A stretch of 64,000 nucleotides of DNA from an uncultured SAR86 cluster bacterium (GTDB lineage Bacteria; Pseudomonadota; Gammaproteobacteria; Magnimaribacterales; AG-339-G14): assembly GCA_902595715.1 (NCBI GenBank), contig CACJRI010000004.1, positions 37,145 through 101,144 on the forward strand, read 5' to 3'. The stretch's first letter is position 1; each line of letters starts with the position of its first letter. The position numbers were made by a program, and so were the translations under genes. Shown here in pieces: positions 9,639 through 19,786 of the stretch. The notes beneath the pieces are model-generated. The model worked only from the letters and a program-made list of their open reading frames with translations, searched no databases and had not been told where the DNA came from.

Positions 9639-11081
9639 ATGTCTAAGTATTACATCTCAATAGATCAGGGCACTACGAGTTCGAGGGCAGTATTATACGA
9701 CAGCTCCTTTAACCAAATAACTCAAGAACAACAAGAATTTAAACAACACTATCCCGCAGAAGGATTAGTTGAGCACGACCCTGAAGAGATTTGGACTTCA
9801 GTGCTTAATACAGTGAATTCCTTGATGAGCAAGAAAGGCGTCAAAAGCTCAGATGTTATCTCCATTGGCATAACCAACCAAAGGGAAACGGTAATGCTTT
9901 GGGACAAAGATGGCAAAGTTTTGGATAAAGCCATTGTATGGCAAGATCGCAGAACAACAGAATTTTGTGAAGAACTCAAATCCAAAGACATTGAGTCAGA
10001 AGTAACAAAAAAAACCGGTCTTTTACTCGATCCTTACTTTTCTGCAACCAAAGCTCGTTGGTTATTAAAACAACATAAAATTGATCCAAAGAAATATTTT
10101 TTTGGTACTATTGATACTTTTCTTGTTTGGAAGTTAACAGAAGGAAAAAGCTTCAAAACAGATGTAACTAACGCATCAAGGACATTATTATTAAATATTG
10201 ATTCTGTCGAGTGGGATACAAACTTGATAGACATATTTGAGTTAGGTGGCTTAAATTTACCCGAAGTAACAAAGAACACTGCAGATTTTGGCTCAACTAA
10301 GCTTTTTGGCGGAGAAATAAAAATTTCTGGCATTGCAGGAGACCAACAAGCATCTCTAATAGGACAAGGTTGTTTTGCTAAAGGACAGTTAAAAAGTACC
10401 TACGGCACAGGATGTTTTTTAATGGCAAACACAGGCAAAAAAAGACAGAACTCCTCAAATAAGCTTCTTTCAACTATAGCCTACCAAGTGGACGATTTAT
10501 GCTATGCCTTAGAAGGAAGTATTTTTATGGCTGGAGCTAATTTTCAATGGCTTCGAGACAAAATGAATTTTTTCGAAGACGTCAGCGAATCTGAAGAACT
10601 GGCTAAAAGAGCAGATCCCAACACCAAAGTTTTTCTCATTCCTGCTTTTGTGGGTTTAGGAGCTCCGCATTGGGTTCCTGATGCCAGAGGAGCTATTTTT
10701 GGACTTACAAGAGACTCCGGAAGAGAAGAATTGAGTTTAGCTACCCATGAAGCAGTCGCTTTTCAAACCAAAGAGATCATATCTTCTTTAAAAAACGATG
10801 GCGTAAAAGTGGATAGTGTAAGAATTGATGGTGGTTTAACGAGAAATGCTTTTTTTAATCAGATTTTATCCAGCGTCATTGAATTGGAAGTTTTGTGTTC
10901 AAAAACGGTTGAATCTACTGCTTTAGGGGCCGCTTATCTTGCTGGTATTGGAGCTGGAGAAGTGTCTTTGCAAGATGTTGCCAAGAATTGGTCTCCCAAG
11001 GCAGAGTATAATCCGGATTCTGACTATGATTTAGAACGGTACGATACCTGGAAAGAATTTTTAAACAGATTAATCAGCTAA
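9639..11081 (+). CDS. glpK: Glycerol kinase
   Basis: YISIDQGTTSSRAVLYD; ALEGSIFMAGANFQWLRD; start chosen at the MSKYY Met. Confidence 0.95.
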   Translation: MSKYYISIDQGTTSSRAVLYDSSFNQITQEQQEFKQHYPAEGLVEHDPEEIWTSVLNTVNSLMSKKGVKSSDVISIGITNQRETVMLWDKDGKVLDKAIVWQDRRTTEFCEELKSKDIESEVTKKTGLLLDPYFSATKARWLLKQHKIDPKKYFFGTIDTFLVWKLTEGKSFKTDVTNASRTLLLNIDSVEWDTNLIDIFELGGLNLPEVTKNTADFGSTKLFGGEIKISGIAGDQQASLIGQGCFAKGQLKSTYGTGCFLMANTGKKRQNSSNKLLSTIAYQVDDLCYALEGSIFMAGANFQWLRDKMNFFEDVSESEELAKRADPNTKVFLIPAFVGLGAPHWVPDARGAIFGLTRDSGREELSLATHEAVAFQTKEIISSLKNDGVKVDSVRIDGGLTRNAFFNQILSSVIELEVLCSKTVESTALGAAYLAGIGAGEVSLQDVAKNWSPKAEYNPDSDYDLERYDTWKEFLNRLIS

Positions 11082-11966
11082 CAAAAATTCAAGAAGGCTT
11101 TGCTGAGCATGCAATCTATTCTCTGCTTGGTCCCAGACCATACTTTGAGCATGTTCTAGCATTGTAAAGCTTATTTCTTCACCCCTGTGAGCAGGCAAGC
11201 AATGTAAAAAGATTGCATTGTCACCAGCAAGACCCATGTCTTCTTCTTCAACAAAGAAATTTTTAAAGGTTTTTCTTCTCTCTTTTGCAGAGGTTTCATT
11301 ATTCATGGAAGTCCACACATCAGTCGTGACGATTTGGGCTTTTTCAAGAGCTTCATTTTTTGAGGATGCTAACGTTATGAAATCTTTAGCCTTATTTAAC
11401 AATGGCTGATAAGGCTCACAACCTTTAGGACAAAAAATACTAATTTCAAAATCAAAAATAGAGGCAGCTTCAATATAAGAATTGCAAACATTATTTCCAT
11501 CTCCAATCCAGCATACTTTGTTAAGAATTTCTCCTTCATTTTTCTCTTTGAAAGTCATCAAGTCAGCAAGAATTTGACAGGGATGAAATAAATCAGTTAA
11601 ACCGTTAATCACAGGAACAGAGGAGTTTTCTGAAAAAAGCTTCAATTCTTCATGACTGTCGTTTCTAATTACCACGGCATCAACCATGGAAGATAATACT
11701 TTAGAAGTATCTGCAATTGGCTCACCTCTGGACATTTGTAACTCAGATGAACTTAGGAAAATTGTGTTACCCCCCAATTTATTCATAGCTACTTCGAAGG
11801 AAACCCTCGTTCTAGTTGAGGGTTTTTGAAAAATTAAACCGAGAGTTTTTTTATCAAAAACATTTGATGTTTCTGATTTTGATTTTATTTCTATAGCTCT
11901 ATCAATGATATGGCTGAGGTCTTGTCTCGAAAAATTTTCAAAATTTAAGAAATGCTTTGGTCTCAT
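11070..11966 (-). CDS. argF: Ornithine carbamoyltransferase
   Basis: FQKPSTRTRVSFE, HPCQILADLMT, HCLPAHRGEE. Confidence 0.95.
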   Translation of the reverse strand: MRPKHFLNFENFSRQDLSHIIDRAIEIKSKSETSNVFDKKTLGLIFQKPSTRTRVSFEVAMNKLGGNTIFLSSSELQMSRGEPIADTSKVLSSMVDAVVIRNDSHEELKLFSENSSVPVINGLTDLFHPCQILADLMTFKEKNEGEILNKVCWIGDGNNVCNSYIEAASIFDFEISIFCPKGCEPYQPLLNKAKDFITLASSKNEALEKAQIVTTDVWTSMNNETSAKERRKTFKNFFVEEEDMGLAGDNAIFLHCLPAHRGEEISFTMLEHAQSMVWDQAENRLHAQQSLLEFLLAD

Positions 11967-12037
11967 TTAATTTAAGTTATAGAATTGCAGATTCAAAAAC
12001 TAATACTAATAGACTTCATTAAATAAATAAAATTCAT

Positions 12038-13219
12038 ATGACGCAAAAAATTAAAACCTTCAATGCTATTGCTGAGAAGGGTCTAAACATCCTTCAGGAA
12101 AAAAATTTTGAGGTATCTGATGGTCTTTCTGATCCTGACGCAATTATTTTGAGAAGCCACAAACTCAAAAAAGAAGACTTTGGAAACAATCTAAAAGCCA
12201 TAGCCAGAGCTGGGGCAGGGGTAAATAACATCCCTGTCGAAGAATGTTCTGAGCTTGGAATTCCTGTATTTAATACTCCAGGAGCGAATGCTAATGCAGT
12301 TAAAGAAATAGTTTTAGCAGCACTTTTAATGTCTTCCAGAGGTCTTTTTCAAGGAGCTAATTTTGTAAATTCAATAGAAGAGTCAAATCAAGAAGAATTA
12401 AAACCTTTAATTGAGTCTGGAAAAAAAAGTTTCAAGGGCAGAGAATTAACTGGCGGGACTTTAGGCGTTGTTGGTATGGGGGCTATAGGCTCTAAAGTTG
12501 CTGATATGGGAGTAATGTTAGGTATGAATGTTATTGGCTATGATCCAGCTATAACTGTTGAAGCTGCTTGGAAATTGCCTAATAAAGTTGAACGAAAAGA
12601 GAGTATTGAAGATGTTTTCAAAGAATCTGACTACATCTCTCTCCATGTGCCAGCAAATGATAAAACTAAGGGTCTTATAAATTCTGATTTACTAAAAAAT
12701 GCCAAAAAGGACTTAAGACTTATAAATTTTGCGAGAGATGAAATAGTTGTCTCAAAAGACATCATTGATAGCTTAGACAAAAACATCCTTAGCAAATACA
12801 TCACAGATTTTGCTGATTTAGACTTAATCTCTAGAGCCAAAATAGCTAACGATGTCATTATTTTGCCTCACATTGGAGCAAGCACAAGCCAAGCAGAAGA
12901 AAATTGTTCTGTCATGGCCGCTGAACAGCTCGATGATTTTTTAAATAATGGAAACATTAAAAATTCAGTGAATTTTCCTGAGTTAATTGAACCCAGACCT
13001 TCAGAATTTAGGATTACTCTTTCAAATAAGAACCATCCAGGAATGATAGGTAAAATTACTACTGTACTTGCCGATAATAAATTGAACATCATAGATATGG
13101 TAAATAAAAGTAGAGGCGATATTGCCTACAATGTAATTGATCTGGAAACCAAACCGCCGGAAAAGGTTCTGGATGAGTTGTCTGCTTTAGATGATGTTAT
13201 TTCTGTAAGGGAGGTATAA
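12038..13219 (+). CDS. serA: D-3-phosphoglycerate dehydrogenase with C-terminal ACT domain
   Basis: LGVVGMGAIGSKVADMG, LPHIGASTSQAEENC; C-terminal ACT-like region. Confidence 0.9.
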   Translation: MTQKIKTFNAIAEKGLNILQEKNFEVSDGLSDPDAIILRSHKLKKEDFGNNLKAIARAGAGVNNIPVEECSELGIPVFNTPGANANAVKEIVLAALLMSSRGLFQGANFVNSIEESNQEELKPLIESGKKSFKGRELTGGTLGVVGMGAIGSKVADMGVMLGMNVIGYDPAITVEAAWKLPNKVERKESIEDVFKESDYISLHVPANDKTKGLINSDLLKNAKKDLRLINFARDEIVVSKDIIDSLDKNILSKYITDFADLDLISRAKIANDVIILPHIGASTSQAEENCSVMAAEQLDDFLNNGNIKNSVNFPELIEPRPSEFRITLSNKNHPGMIGKITTVLADNKLNIIDMVNKSRGDIAYNVIDLETKPPEKVLDELSALDDVISVREV

Positions 13220-13221
13220 AA

Positions 13222-13983
13222 ATGACTAAACCAGTTGCAATTGTTACAGGTGGAAGTAGAGGTGTTGGCGCCGAGGTTTCAAAACTCCTTGCAAGCAAGG
13301 GTTGGAACATAGCAATAACTTGTTCAAGTTCAATAGAAGCAGCAAATGAGGTAAGTAAGGAGTGTGAAACATTAGGAGCAGAGACCATTGTTTTAAAAGC
13401 AGATGTTTCACAGCCCGAATCTTGCGCCCAAACAGTGAACGAAACTTTAAAAAAATGGGGAAAACTGGATGCTTTGATTAATAATGCCGGCACCACTAAA
13501 TTCAATGCACATGATAATTTAGACGGTCTCTCCAAAGATGATTTTCTTGGATTGTATGCAACAAATACCGTGGGTCCCTATATGATGATTAAAGAAGCAA
13601 GAGAAAGCCTCCTTAAGTCAGATAATCCATCAGTTGTGAATGTTGCCTCCATAGCTGGAGTTTTAGGAATAGGTAGTTCCGTAGCATATGCTGCATCTAA
13701 AGGAGCTTTAATAAATATGACCAAGTCTCTTGCCAGAGCTTTGGGACCAATTAGAATTAACGCAATCTGTCCTGGATTTATTCAAGGAGATTGGCTGAAA
13801 AACGGCTTGGGTGAGGAAACTTATGAGTTTGTAAAAAAATCTACTGAAGACAGTGTTCCATTAAACCTAACTTGTACTGCAGAGCAGGTTGCAGAAACAA
13901 TCTGTTATTTCATAGAATCAGGATCAACAATAACAGGAGAAACTTTATTGCTTGATGGTGGAATGCATTTAGGCAATTATTAA
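13222..13983 (+). CDS. SDR family oxidoreductase
   Basis: TGGSRGVGAEVSK, NNAG, YAASKGA. Confidence 0.85.
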   Translation: MTKPVAIVTGGSRGVGAEVSKLLASKGWNIAITCSSSIEAANEVSKECETLGAETIVLKADVSQPESCAQTVNETLKKWGKLDALINNAGTTKFNAHDNLDGLSKDDFLGLYATNTVGPYMMIKEARESLLKSDNPSVVNVASIAGVLGIGSSVAYAASKGALINMTKSLARALGPIRINAICPGFIQGDWLKNGLGEETYEFVKKSTEDSVPLNLTCTAEQVAETICYFIESGSTITGETLLLDGGMHLGNY

Positions 13984-13986
13984 GCC

Positions 13987-15078
13987 CTAAAAATATTTTT
14001 CCACATATTCCTTTGTAAAACCTACAATCTCGTCTTCTCGGCCCTCTTTAACCTTCAAAACCCATTCAGGATCAGATAAGAGAGCTCTACCTACAGCAAC
14101 CATATCGAATTCTTCTCTTTCGAACATCTCTACTAGAGTTTTAATGGATGAAGTATTCGCTTTATCATTGCCGATATACAGACCTATAAAATCTGAATCA
14201 AGCCCCACACTTCCCACCGTAATAGTGGGCTTGTTGGTTATTTTTCTAGTCCAGCCAGCAAGATTCAAATCAGACCCTTCAAATTCTGGCTCCCAGTATC
14301 TTCTTGTACTAGCATGAAAGACATCAACTCCAGAATCAGATATAGGCCCTAAAAAAGTTTCAAGGTCTTCAGGAGTTGGAGCAAGTCTTGCATCGTAATC
14401 TTGTTGTTTCCACTGAGAAAATCTCAGCATTATCGGAAAATCATTTCCAATAAGTTTTCTAGCACGTGAAACTATCTCACAGACAAACTTTGTTCTTAAG
14501 TCTTCTTCTTTGCCGTATTTATCTTTTCTTACATTAGTATCTCTCCAGAAAAATTGATCGATCATATATCCATGAGCTCCGTGAAGCTCTACACCATCAA
14601 AACCCAACATTTTTATAGTTTCAATATCTTTTACATAGTTCTGAATGAGGTCTTCAACATCGTTATCTGTCATTTCATAAGCTACTTTTTTATCTTTTCT
14701 GACTAAACCTGAGGGCGTATAACCAGGTACCTCAGGATTTGGAGGTTGACCGGGTTTTCTTATTCCTCCCACATGCCATAGTTGACAAAATATCGTGGAA
14801 CCTTCTTTTTGAACTGCAGAAATTAAATTCTTCCAGCCTTCATGAGAATCTTGTCGTAAATTAGGAACATTAGGATAGCCACTCGATGCAGGATGACTTA
14901 CCTCAACGCCTTCAGTAATGATCATCCCAACCTCTGCAGCTGCTCTGCGTTTGTAATATTCTAAATTCTGATCTGTTGGAATACCATTTGGAGACATGCT
15001 CCTAGTCATAGGCGCCATTGCTATTCTATTGGGTACAACTAAGTTATTGATTTTTATTGGTTTAAATAAAGTTTCCAT
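13987..15078 (-). CDS. Old yellow enzyme family NADH:flavin oxidoreductase
   Basis: LFKPIKINNLVVPNRIAMAPMTR, GVELHGAHGYMIDQF. Confidence 0.9.
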   Translation of the reverse strand: METLFKPIKINNLVVPNRIAMAPMTRSMSPNGIPTDQNLEYYKRRAAAEVGMIITEGVEVSHPASSGYPNVPNLRQDSHEGWKNLISAVQKEGSTIFCQLWHVGGIRKPGQPPNPEVPGYTPSGLVRKDKKVAYEMTDNDVEDLIQNYVKDIETIKMLGFDGVELHGAHGYMIDQFFWRDTNVRKDKYGKEEDLRTKFVCEIVSRARKLIGNDFPIMLRFSQWKQQDYDARLAPTPEDLETFLGPISDSGVDVFHASTRRYWEPEFEGSDLNLAGWTRKITNKPTITVGSVGLDSDFIGLYIGNDKANTSSIKTLVEMFEREEFDMVAVGRALLSDPEWVLKVKEGREDEIVGFTKEYVEKYF

Positions 15079-15352
15079 TTTTACCTCTATTTTTATTCAA
15101 AATTAATAAGATCTTATTGGAATAAGAATTTTTTTTATAGTAACTTTTATATGAGTTACACACAAAAGTTTATTTATTTTTTTTAAATTCAAGTTAGGTC
15201 TGTCTTTTACTGCTTTATCATGGTGCAATCTTAATAACTTCATAAGCTATTGATTTTATTGAATATTTTTTAAGTGGTTAAAAATTAACCAATTTAACTA
15301 AAACACTTCTGTTTAAAGGATCTAATCAATCTTCCTTATTTTATCCAAAGAG

Positions 15353-15375
15353 TTATCCACAATTTCTGTGGATAA
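15353..15375. promoter_or_regulatory. Inverted pair of consensus DnaA boxes
   Basis: TTATCCACA 15353-15361 and TGTGGATAA 15367-15375, in a ~330-bp AT-rich divergent intergenic region. Confidence 0.65.
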
Positions 15376-15406
15376 AAAAAAATAAAAATTTGTTAATATT
15401 TCTCTC

Positions 15407-16075
15407 GTGGAGGGCTCATTAGAATCTTGGAAAGAAGTTGCTGTTGAATATGGTTTAAAAGATATTTTAAAACCTATAAGAAAAAAAATATCTGAAGCTT
15501 CTTCAAAGAAAAAGAAAATTTACCCAAGCGGCAAAGATATTTTTAGGGCATTCGAACTAACACCTTTTAAAAAAGTAAATATTATAATTCTCGGGCAAGA
15601 TCCCTATCATGGCCCAAATCAGGCAAATGGCTTAGCTTTTTCAGTTAATTCCGAGGTTAGGTTTCCTCCATCTTTATTGAATATTTTTAAAGAATATTCC
15701 ACAGATTTAAATTTACCTATTCCCTCAGATGGAAATTTATCGGCTTGGGCAGAACGAGGGGTTCTGCTACTAAATTCTATCTTAACTGTAGAATCCGGAT
15801 CTCCAGGATCGCATAAGAATTTTGGATGGGAAGAATTTACCAATCAGATTATCAAAGCTTTAAGTGATAAAAAATCAAATCTAGTTTTCATCTTGTGGGG
15901 GGCATATGCTCAATCAAAGAAAATTCTTATTGATCCTTCAAAGCATTTAATCATTGAATCTCCTCACCCATCACCATTATCGGCTCACAGAGGATTTTTT
16001 GGATCAAAACCTTTTTCTAAGACTAATGACTATCTTAGGAAATACAAAAATGAAGAGATCGACTGGAGAATATAA
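15407..16075 (+). CDS. ung: Uracil-DNA glycosylase
   Basis: ILGQDPYHGPNQANGLAFSV, HPSPLSAHRGF; GTG start. Confidence 0.95.
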   Translation: MEGSLESWKEVAVEYGLKDILKPIRKKISEASSKKKKIYPSGKDIFRAFELTPFKKVNIIILGQDPYHGPNQANGLAFSVNSEVRFPPSLLNIFKEYSTDLNLPIPSDGNLSAWAERGVLLLNSILTVESGSPGSHKNFGWEEFTNQIIKALSDKKSNLVFILWGAYAQSKKILIDPSKHLIIESPHPSPLSAHRGFFGSKPFSKTNDYLRKYKNEEIDWRI

Positions 16076-16078
16076 AGA

Positions 16079-16750
16079 TTACAGAATGTTTAAAATTTGT
16101 CCGCCTAGATAAACAGACTCAGTTTGATCATCTTTGTTTTTAAAAAAAATAAAGCCGTATTTACCTTCTTTAGATAAGATTTCTCCAACTTTCTTTCCTT
16201 CTTTGTTATAAATCGAAGATTCCTTGATCTCATCTTTTAAATTATCTGCAATTTTGAGAGCAAATTTCAATTTCCCTCTATATTCCATTCTTGCAATTAC
16301 CTCTTGACCATTAAAGCAGCCTTTTGAAAAATCAATCAGTTCGTTATTTTGATAATTAAGTTCGTGGGGAGTAAATTTTGAGGAAGTCTGTTTGTTAACT
16401 TCCACTATTCCTTTATTAATTAGAAATTTCATCCATTCTGCTGAATCTAGATCTTTTTTAAAGTCATCTTGTGCATCATTTTTTAATTCCGCATCGAAGA
16501 AAGGGATATATTTGTTCATATGTTCTTCAAAAGACGCGATTAACTCTTCAAGGATGGCTATCTTAAATCCATTTTCTATCTTTTTAATCCAAAAAGTTGC
16601 CATGACTCTGCCTTTGTTGTTGCAAATGCAGGCAGGTTTAAAATCTTCATTAAAAATCTTTTCTATATCTATTGTAATTTGTCCTTGTAGGAATTCTGAA
16701 GCTTGAGATCCTTGAACAATGAGAGAAGTATGTTTTTCTGAAAAATTCAT
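16079..16750 (-). CDS. ygfZ: YgfZ-like folate-binding protein
   Basis: KGCFNGQEVIARMEYRGKLK signature. Confidence 0.85.
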   Translation of the reverse strand: MNFSEKHTSLIVQGSQASEFLQGQITIDIEKIFNEDFKPACICNNKGRVMATFWIKKIENGFKIAILEELIASFEEHMNKYIPFFDAELKNDAQDDFKKDLDSAEWMKFLINKGIVEVNKQTSSKFTPHELNYQNNELIDFSKGCFNGQEVIARMEYRGKLKFALKIADNLKDEIKESSIYNKEGKKVGEILSKEGKYGFIFFKNKDDQTESVYLGGQILNIL

Positions 16751-16786
16751 TCTTTTTTGTAATTTCTAGATTATATAATTCTTTCT

Positions 16787-17035
16787 GTGAGTGACCTATT
16801 AAATAAAGCTAAATTTAAGGCAAGAAGAGGCTTAAATGAACTAGATAAAATCTTTGTACCCTTTGTAGAAAAAAGGTTCTTATCCTTAAGTAATGCTCAG
16901 ATTGATCAACTATTTGAACTATTTGAAATTGATGATGTTTCCCTAGCAGATATGATTATTTACAAAAAAATGGATTATCCAATTGAACTCAAAGAAATAT
17001 TTGAAGAAATATTTGAATTTTATAGTGAAATTTAG
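16787..17035 (+). CDS. sdhE: Succinate dehydrogenase assembly factor SdhE
   Basis: ARRGLNELDKIFVPF (RRGxxE motif). Confidence 0.85.
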   Translation: MSDLLNKAKFKARRGLNELDKIFVPFVEKRFLSLSNAQIDQLFELFEIDDVSLADMIIYKKMDYPIELKEIFEEIFEFYSEI

Positions 17036-17037
17036 CT

Positions 17038-17065
17038 GAACTTGTGGACAATACGCATGTCTATA
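17038..17065 (+). promoter_or_regulatory. Sigma-E type promoter upstream of rpoE
   Basis: GAACTT 17038-17043, 16-nt spacer, TCTATA 17060-17065; rpoE ATG at 17077. Confidence 0.6.
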
Positions 17066-17076
17066 AGGATTAGGAC

Positions 17077-17652
17077 ATGGAAAACGATATAAACATTATT
17101 AATCTTGTTAAAAAAGGGGATGTGAGAGCCTTCGATATCCTCGTGGTTAAATACCAAGATAGACTTGTTTATTCTGTTTTTAAGTTTTGCAAGGACTTTG
17201 AATTATCTCAAGATATTGCTCAAGAAGCTTTTGTCAAAGCTTTCAGAAATATTGATAAATTTAGAGGGGAAAGTTCGTTCTATACTTGGATTTACAGAAT
17301 TGCTATCAATACAGCAAAAAACTACTTTTCGAATAAATCCAGAGGAGCTGAAACTTACAATGAAGACGTTCTTGATGGCGCTTTATCTGATTTGTCTTTA
17401 AATTCGGATAATCCTGAAACACTTTTAGCAGCGGAAGAAATGAAAGATGCTGTAAATCAGGCTTTTCAGAATTTACCAGACGAAATAAGATCAACTTTAT
17501 CTCTCAGAGAGTATGATGGGTTGAGTTATGAAGAAATAGCTAAAGTCCAAAACTGTCCAATTGGTACGGTGAGATCAAGAATTTTTAAAGGAAGAGAGCT
17601 TATTAACGAAACTTTTTCTAAATTAGGACTGTCTAAAACCTGGAGCAATTAG
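17077..17652 (+). CDS. rpoE: ECF sigma factor RpoE/AlgU
   Basis: AFDILVVKYQDRLVYSVFKF; YEEIAKVQNCPIGTVRSRIFKGRE. Confidence 0.9.
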   Translation: MENDINIINLVKKGDVRAFDILVVKYQDRLVYSVFKFCKDFELSQDIAQEAFVKAFRNIDKFRGESSFYTWIYRIAINTAKNYFSNKSRGAETYNEDVLDGALSDLSLNSDNPETLLAAEEMKDAVNQAFQNLPDEIRSTLSLREYDGLSYEEIAKVQNCPIGTVRSRIFKGRELINETFSKLGLSKTWSN

Positions 17653-17653
17653 C

Positions 17654-18343
17654 ATGGAATCAAGCGTAGATCAAAGATTATCTTTACTTTTGGATGGTGA
17701 AGCTTCCGAATTCGAAACACGCAGACTCGTTGAGGATATTTCCAAAAACCCTCATATTAAGAAGCGCTGGCTGGAGATGAATAAACAAAAATCAGCGCTT
17801 CGAAGAGAACTTTTAATGCCAAATCTGGACCTTTCTTCCAAAATCTTAAACGAACTTCAAAAATCTAAAAAAACAAATAACCAAAAACATCACGAAAGCC
17901 ATTTTAGTTGGGGAAAAATTCCCTATATGAGGACCTGTTCTTATCTTTTTGGCCTCTGTTTTACTCTCACCTTTATATTTTTCGAATTTTCCTCCCAACC
18001 CAATCAATCTTTCCTCCAAGTCTCAGCTCCAAAAACACTAGTCTCTACAATAAATCCGGTTATCCTTGGCGATTACGGTAGAAATTTTGATGGTAATCTT
18101 CGTAGTTATAGATTCATCTCCAATAATCAAGTAGAGGCTAACTATGGACTCAAAGGTTCAAATGCGAATCTTAAACTAAAATTTTTCTTCGAAGATGGCT
18201 CCAACACTGTGAAACTGTCTTCCATTTCCAATGGCGTTACTATAAATGCAAAGAAAGGTGACAAATCAATGATTATAAATTTATCCAGTGATAAATTATC
18301 TAACCAAAAATTGATAAGTATTTCTAATTTGATTTTAGAATAA
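17654..18343 (+). CDS. RseA/MucA-like anti-sigma-E factor
   Basis: Position after rpoE; SSVDQRLSLLLDGEASEFETRRLVE N-terminus; one TM segment. Confidence 0.75.
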   Translation: MESSVDQRLSLLLDGEASEFETRRLVEDISKNPHIKKRWLEMNKQKSALRRELLMPNLDLSSKILNELQKSKKTNNQKHHESHFSWGKIPYMRTCSYLFGLCFTLTFIFFEFSSQPNQSFLQVSAPKTLVSTINPVILGDYGRNFDGNLRSYRFISNNQVEANYGLKGSNANLKLKFFFEDGSNTVKLSSISNGVTINAKKGDKSMIINLSSDKLSNQKLISISNLILE

Positions 18344-18356
18344 TAAAAATCTTACT

Positions 18357-19772
18357 ATGCAAAGAAAATTATTTGTATTTTTTACTCTCTTCCTCGTTTC
18401 CAGCTCAGGCTGGAGTCAGTTGAACCAAAACGTATCAGATCTTCCCAATTTTGCCTCTTTAGCTGAGAAAGTGACTCCTGCTGTTGTAAATGTAAGCGTC
18501 ACAAAAGTTATTAAATCTCCAGCACAAAACGAAATGAGAAGAGGGCCTTTCAACGATCCTTTCTTTGATGACTTTTTTGGTTCTCCCTACAACCCTCCAA
18601 ACCGAGATAGAAAAGTAGCATCAGGAGGTTCAGGATTCATTATTTCTGAAGATGGTTACATATTAACAAATCACCACGTAATTGAAGATGCCTCCGAAGT
18701 TGTAATTAGTCTTCAGGACAGAAGAGAATTTTCTGCAGAGATAATTGGAAGCGATAAAAAGTCAGACGTTGCTCTTTTGAAGGTGAAAACTAATGAGAAC
18801 CTTCCTTTTTTAAGTTTAGGAGATTCCGAAAAAGTTAGAGTTGGCGATTGGGTCATGGCAATCGGATCACCTTATAGGCTGAATGCAACGGTAACGGCAG
18901 GAATAGTGAGTGCAAAAGCTAGAAGCGTTCCAGGACAAAGCACTTCATATATTCCTTTTATTCAATCAGATGTAGCTATTAATCCAGGAAACTCAGGGGG
19001 TCCATTATTCAATCTTAACGGAGAAGTCATTGGTATTAATGCAATGATTTATTCAAATCGTGGCGGGTATATGGGCATATCCTTCACTATTCCCATTAAC
19101 TACGCAGATGAAATAGTTAAACAAATAAAAGAAAACGGGTTTGTCTCCAGAGGCTGGTTGGGTGTTGCAGTCCAAGAAGTTACTAAAGATTTAGCAGATT
19201 CGTTTGGCTTAGACGTACCGCGTGGGGCTTTAATTGGTAGTGTTTTAAAAGATTCTCCTGCAGAAAAAGCTGGACTAAAAAATGGTGACGTAATTATTGA
19301 TTTTGATGGTCAACAAATAATTTATTCAGGTGATCTTCCTCTAATCGTAGGAAGGATACCTCCTGAAAAAAAAGTAAACGCAACAATATTTAGAGATGGA
19401 AAGAAAGTAACGGTTTCTGTGACAACTGGTAAATTAGATGAAAAAGTTGCTCAAGATACAACTGTTGATAAAAAAGAAGAAACTGGAAATATTTTAGGTA
19501 TTGCCGTCAAAGATATTGGTTCCTTGACAGAGCCGGAACAAAAACAATTAGGCCAAAATAAAGGAGTTGTGGTATCAAGTGTTTTTCCAGGACCGGCGTC
19601 TGAAGCCGGAATCAGAAGGGGAGACATAATCGATAAAATACAGTTTAAGGATGTTGGCAATATCAAAGATTATGAAAAAATTTCTAAAACTCTAAAAAAA
19701 GGCTCTACTATTGCTTTAAGAATTATCAGAGATAAAAACGGTTCTTTTCTCACCCTTAAAATTCCAAAATAG
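18357..19772 (+). CDS. DegP/MucD-like periplasmic serine protease with two PDZ domains
   Basis: Signal peptide; [21 protein letters not shown] triad. Confidence 0.92.
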   Translation: MQRKLFVFFTLFLVSSSGWSQLNQNVSDLPNFASLAEKVTPAVVNVSVTKVIKSPAQNEMRRGPFNDPFFDDFFGSPYNPPNRDRKVASGGSGFIISEDGYILTNHHVIEDASEVVISLQDRREFSAEIIGSDKKSDVALLKVKTNENLPFLSLGDSEKVRVGDWVMAIGSPYRLNATVTAGIVSAKARSVPGQSTSYIPFIQSDVAINPGNSGGPLFNLNGEVIGINAMIYSNRGGYMGISFTIPINYADEIVKQIKENGFVSRGWLGVAVQEVTKDLADSFGLDVPRGALIGSVLKDSPAEKAGLKNGDVIIDFDGQQIIYSGDLPLIVGRIPPEKKVNATIFRDGKKVTVSVTTGKLDEKVAQDTTVDKKEETGNILGIAVKDIGSLTEPEQKQLGQNKGVVVSSVFPGPASEAGIRRGDIIDKIQFKDVGNIKDYEKISKTLKKGSTIALRIIRDKNGSFLTLKIPK

Positions 19773-19786
19773 GACATAATGCCCGC

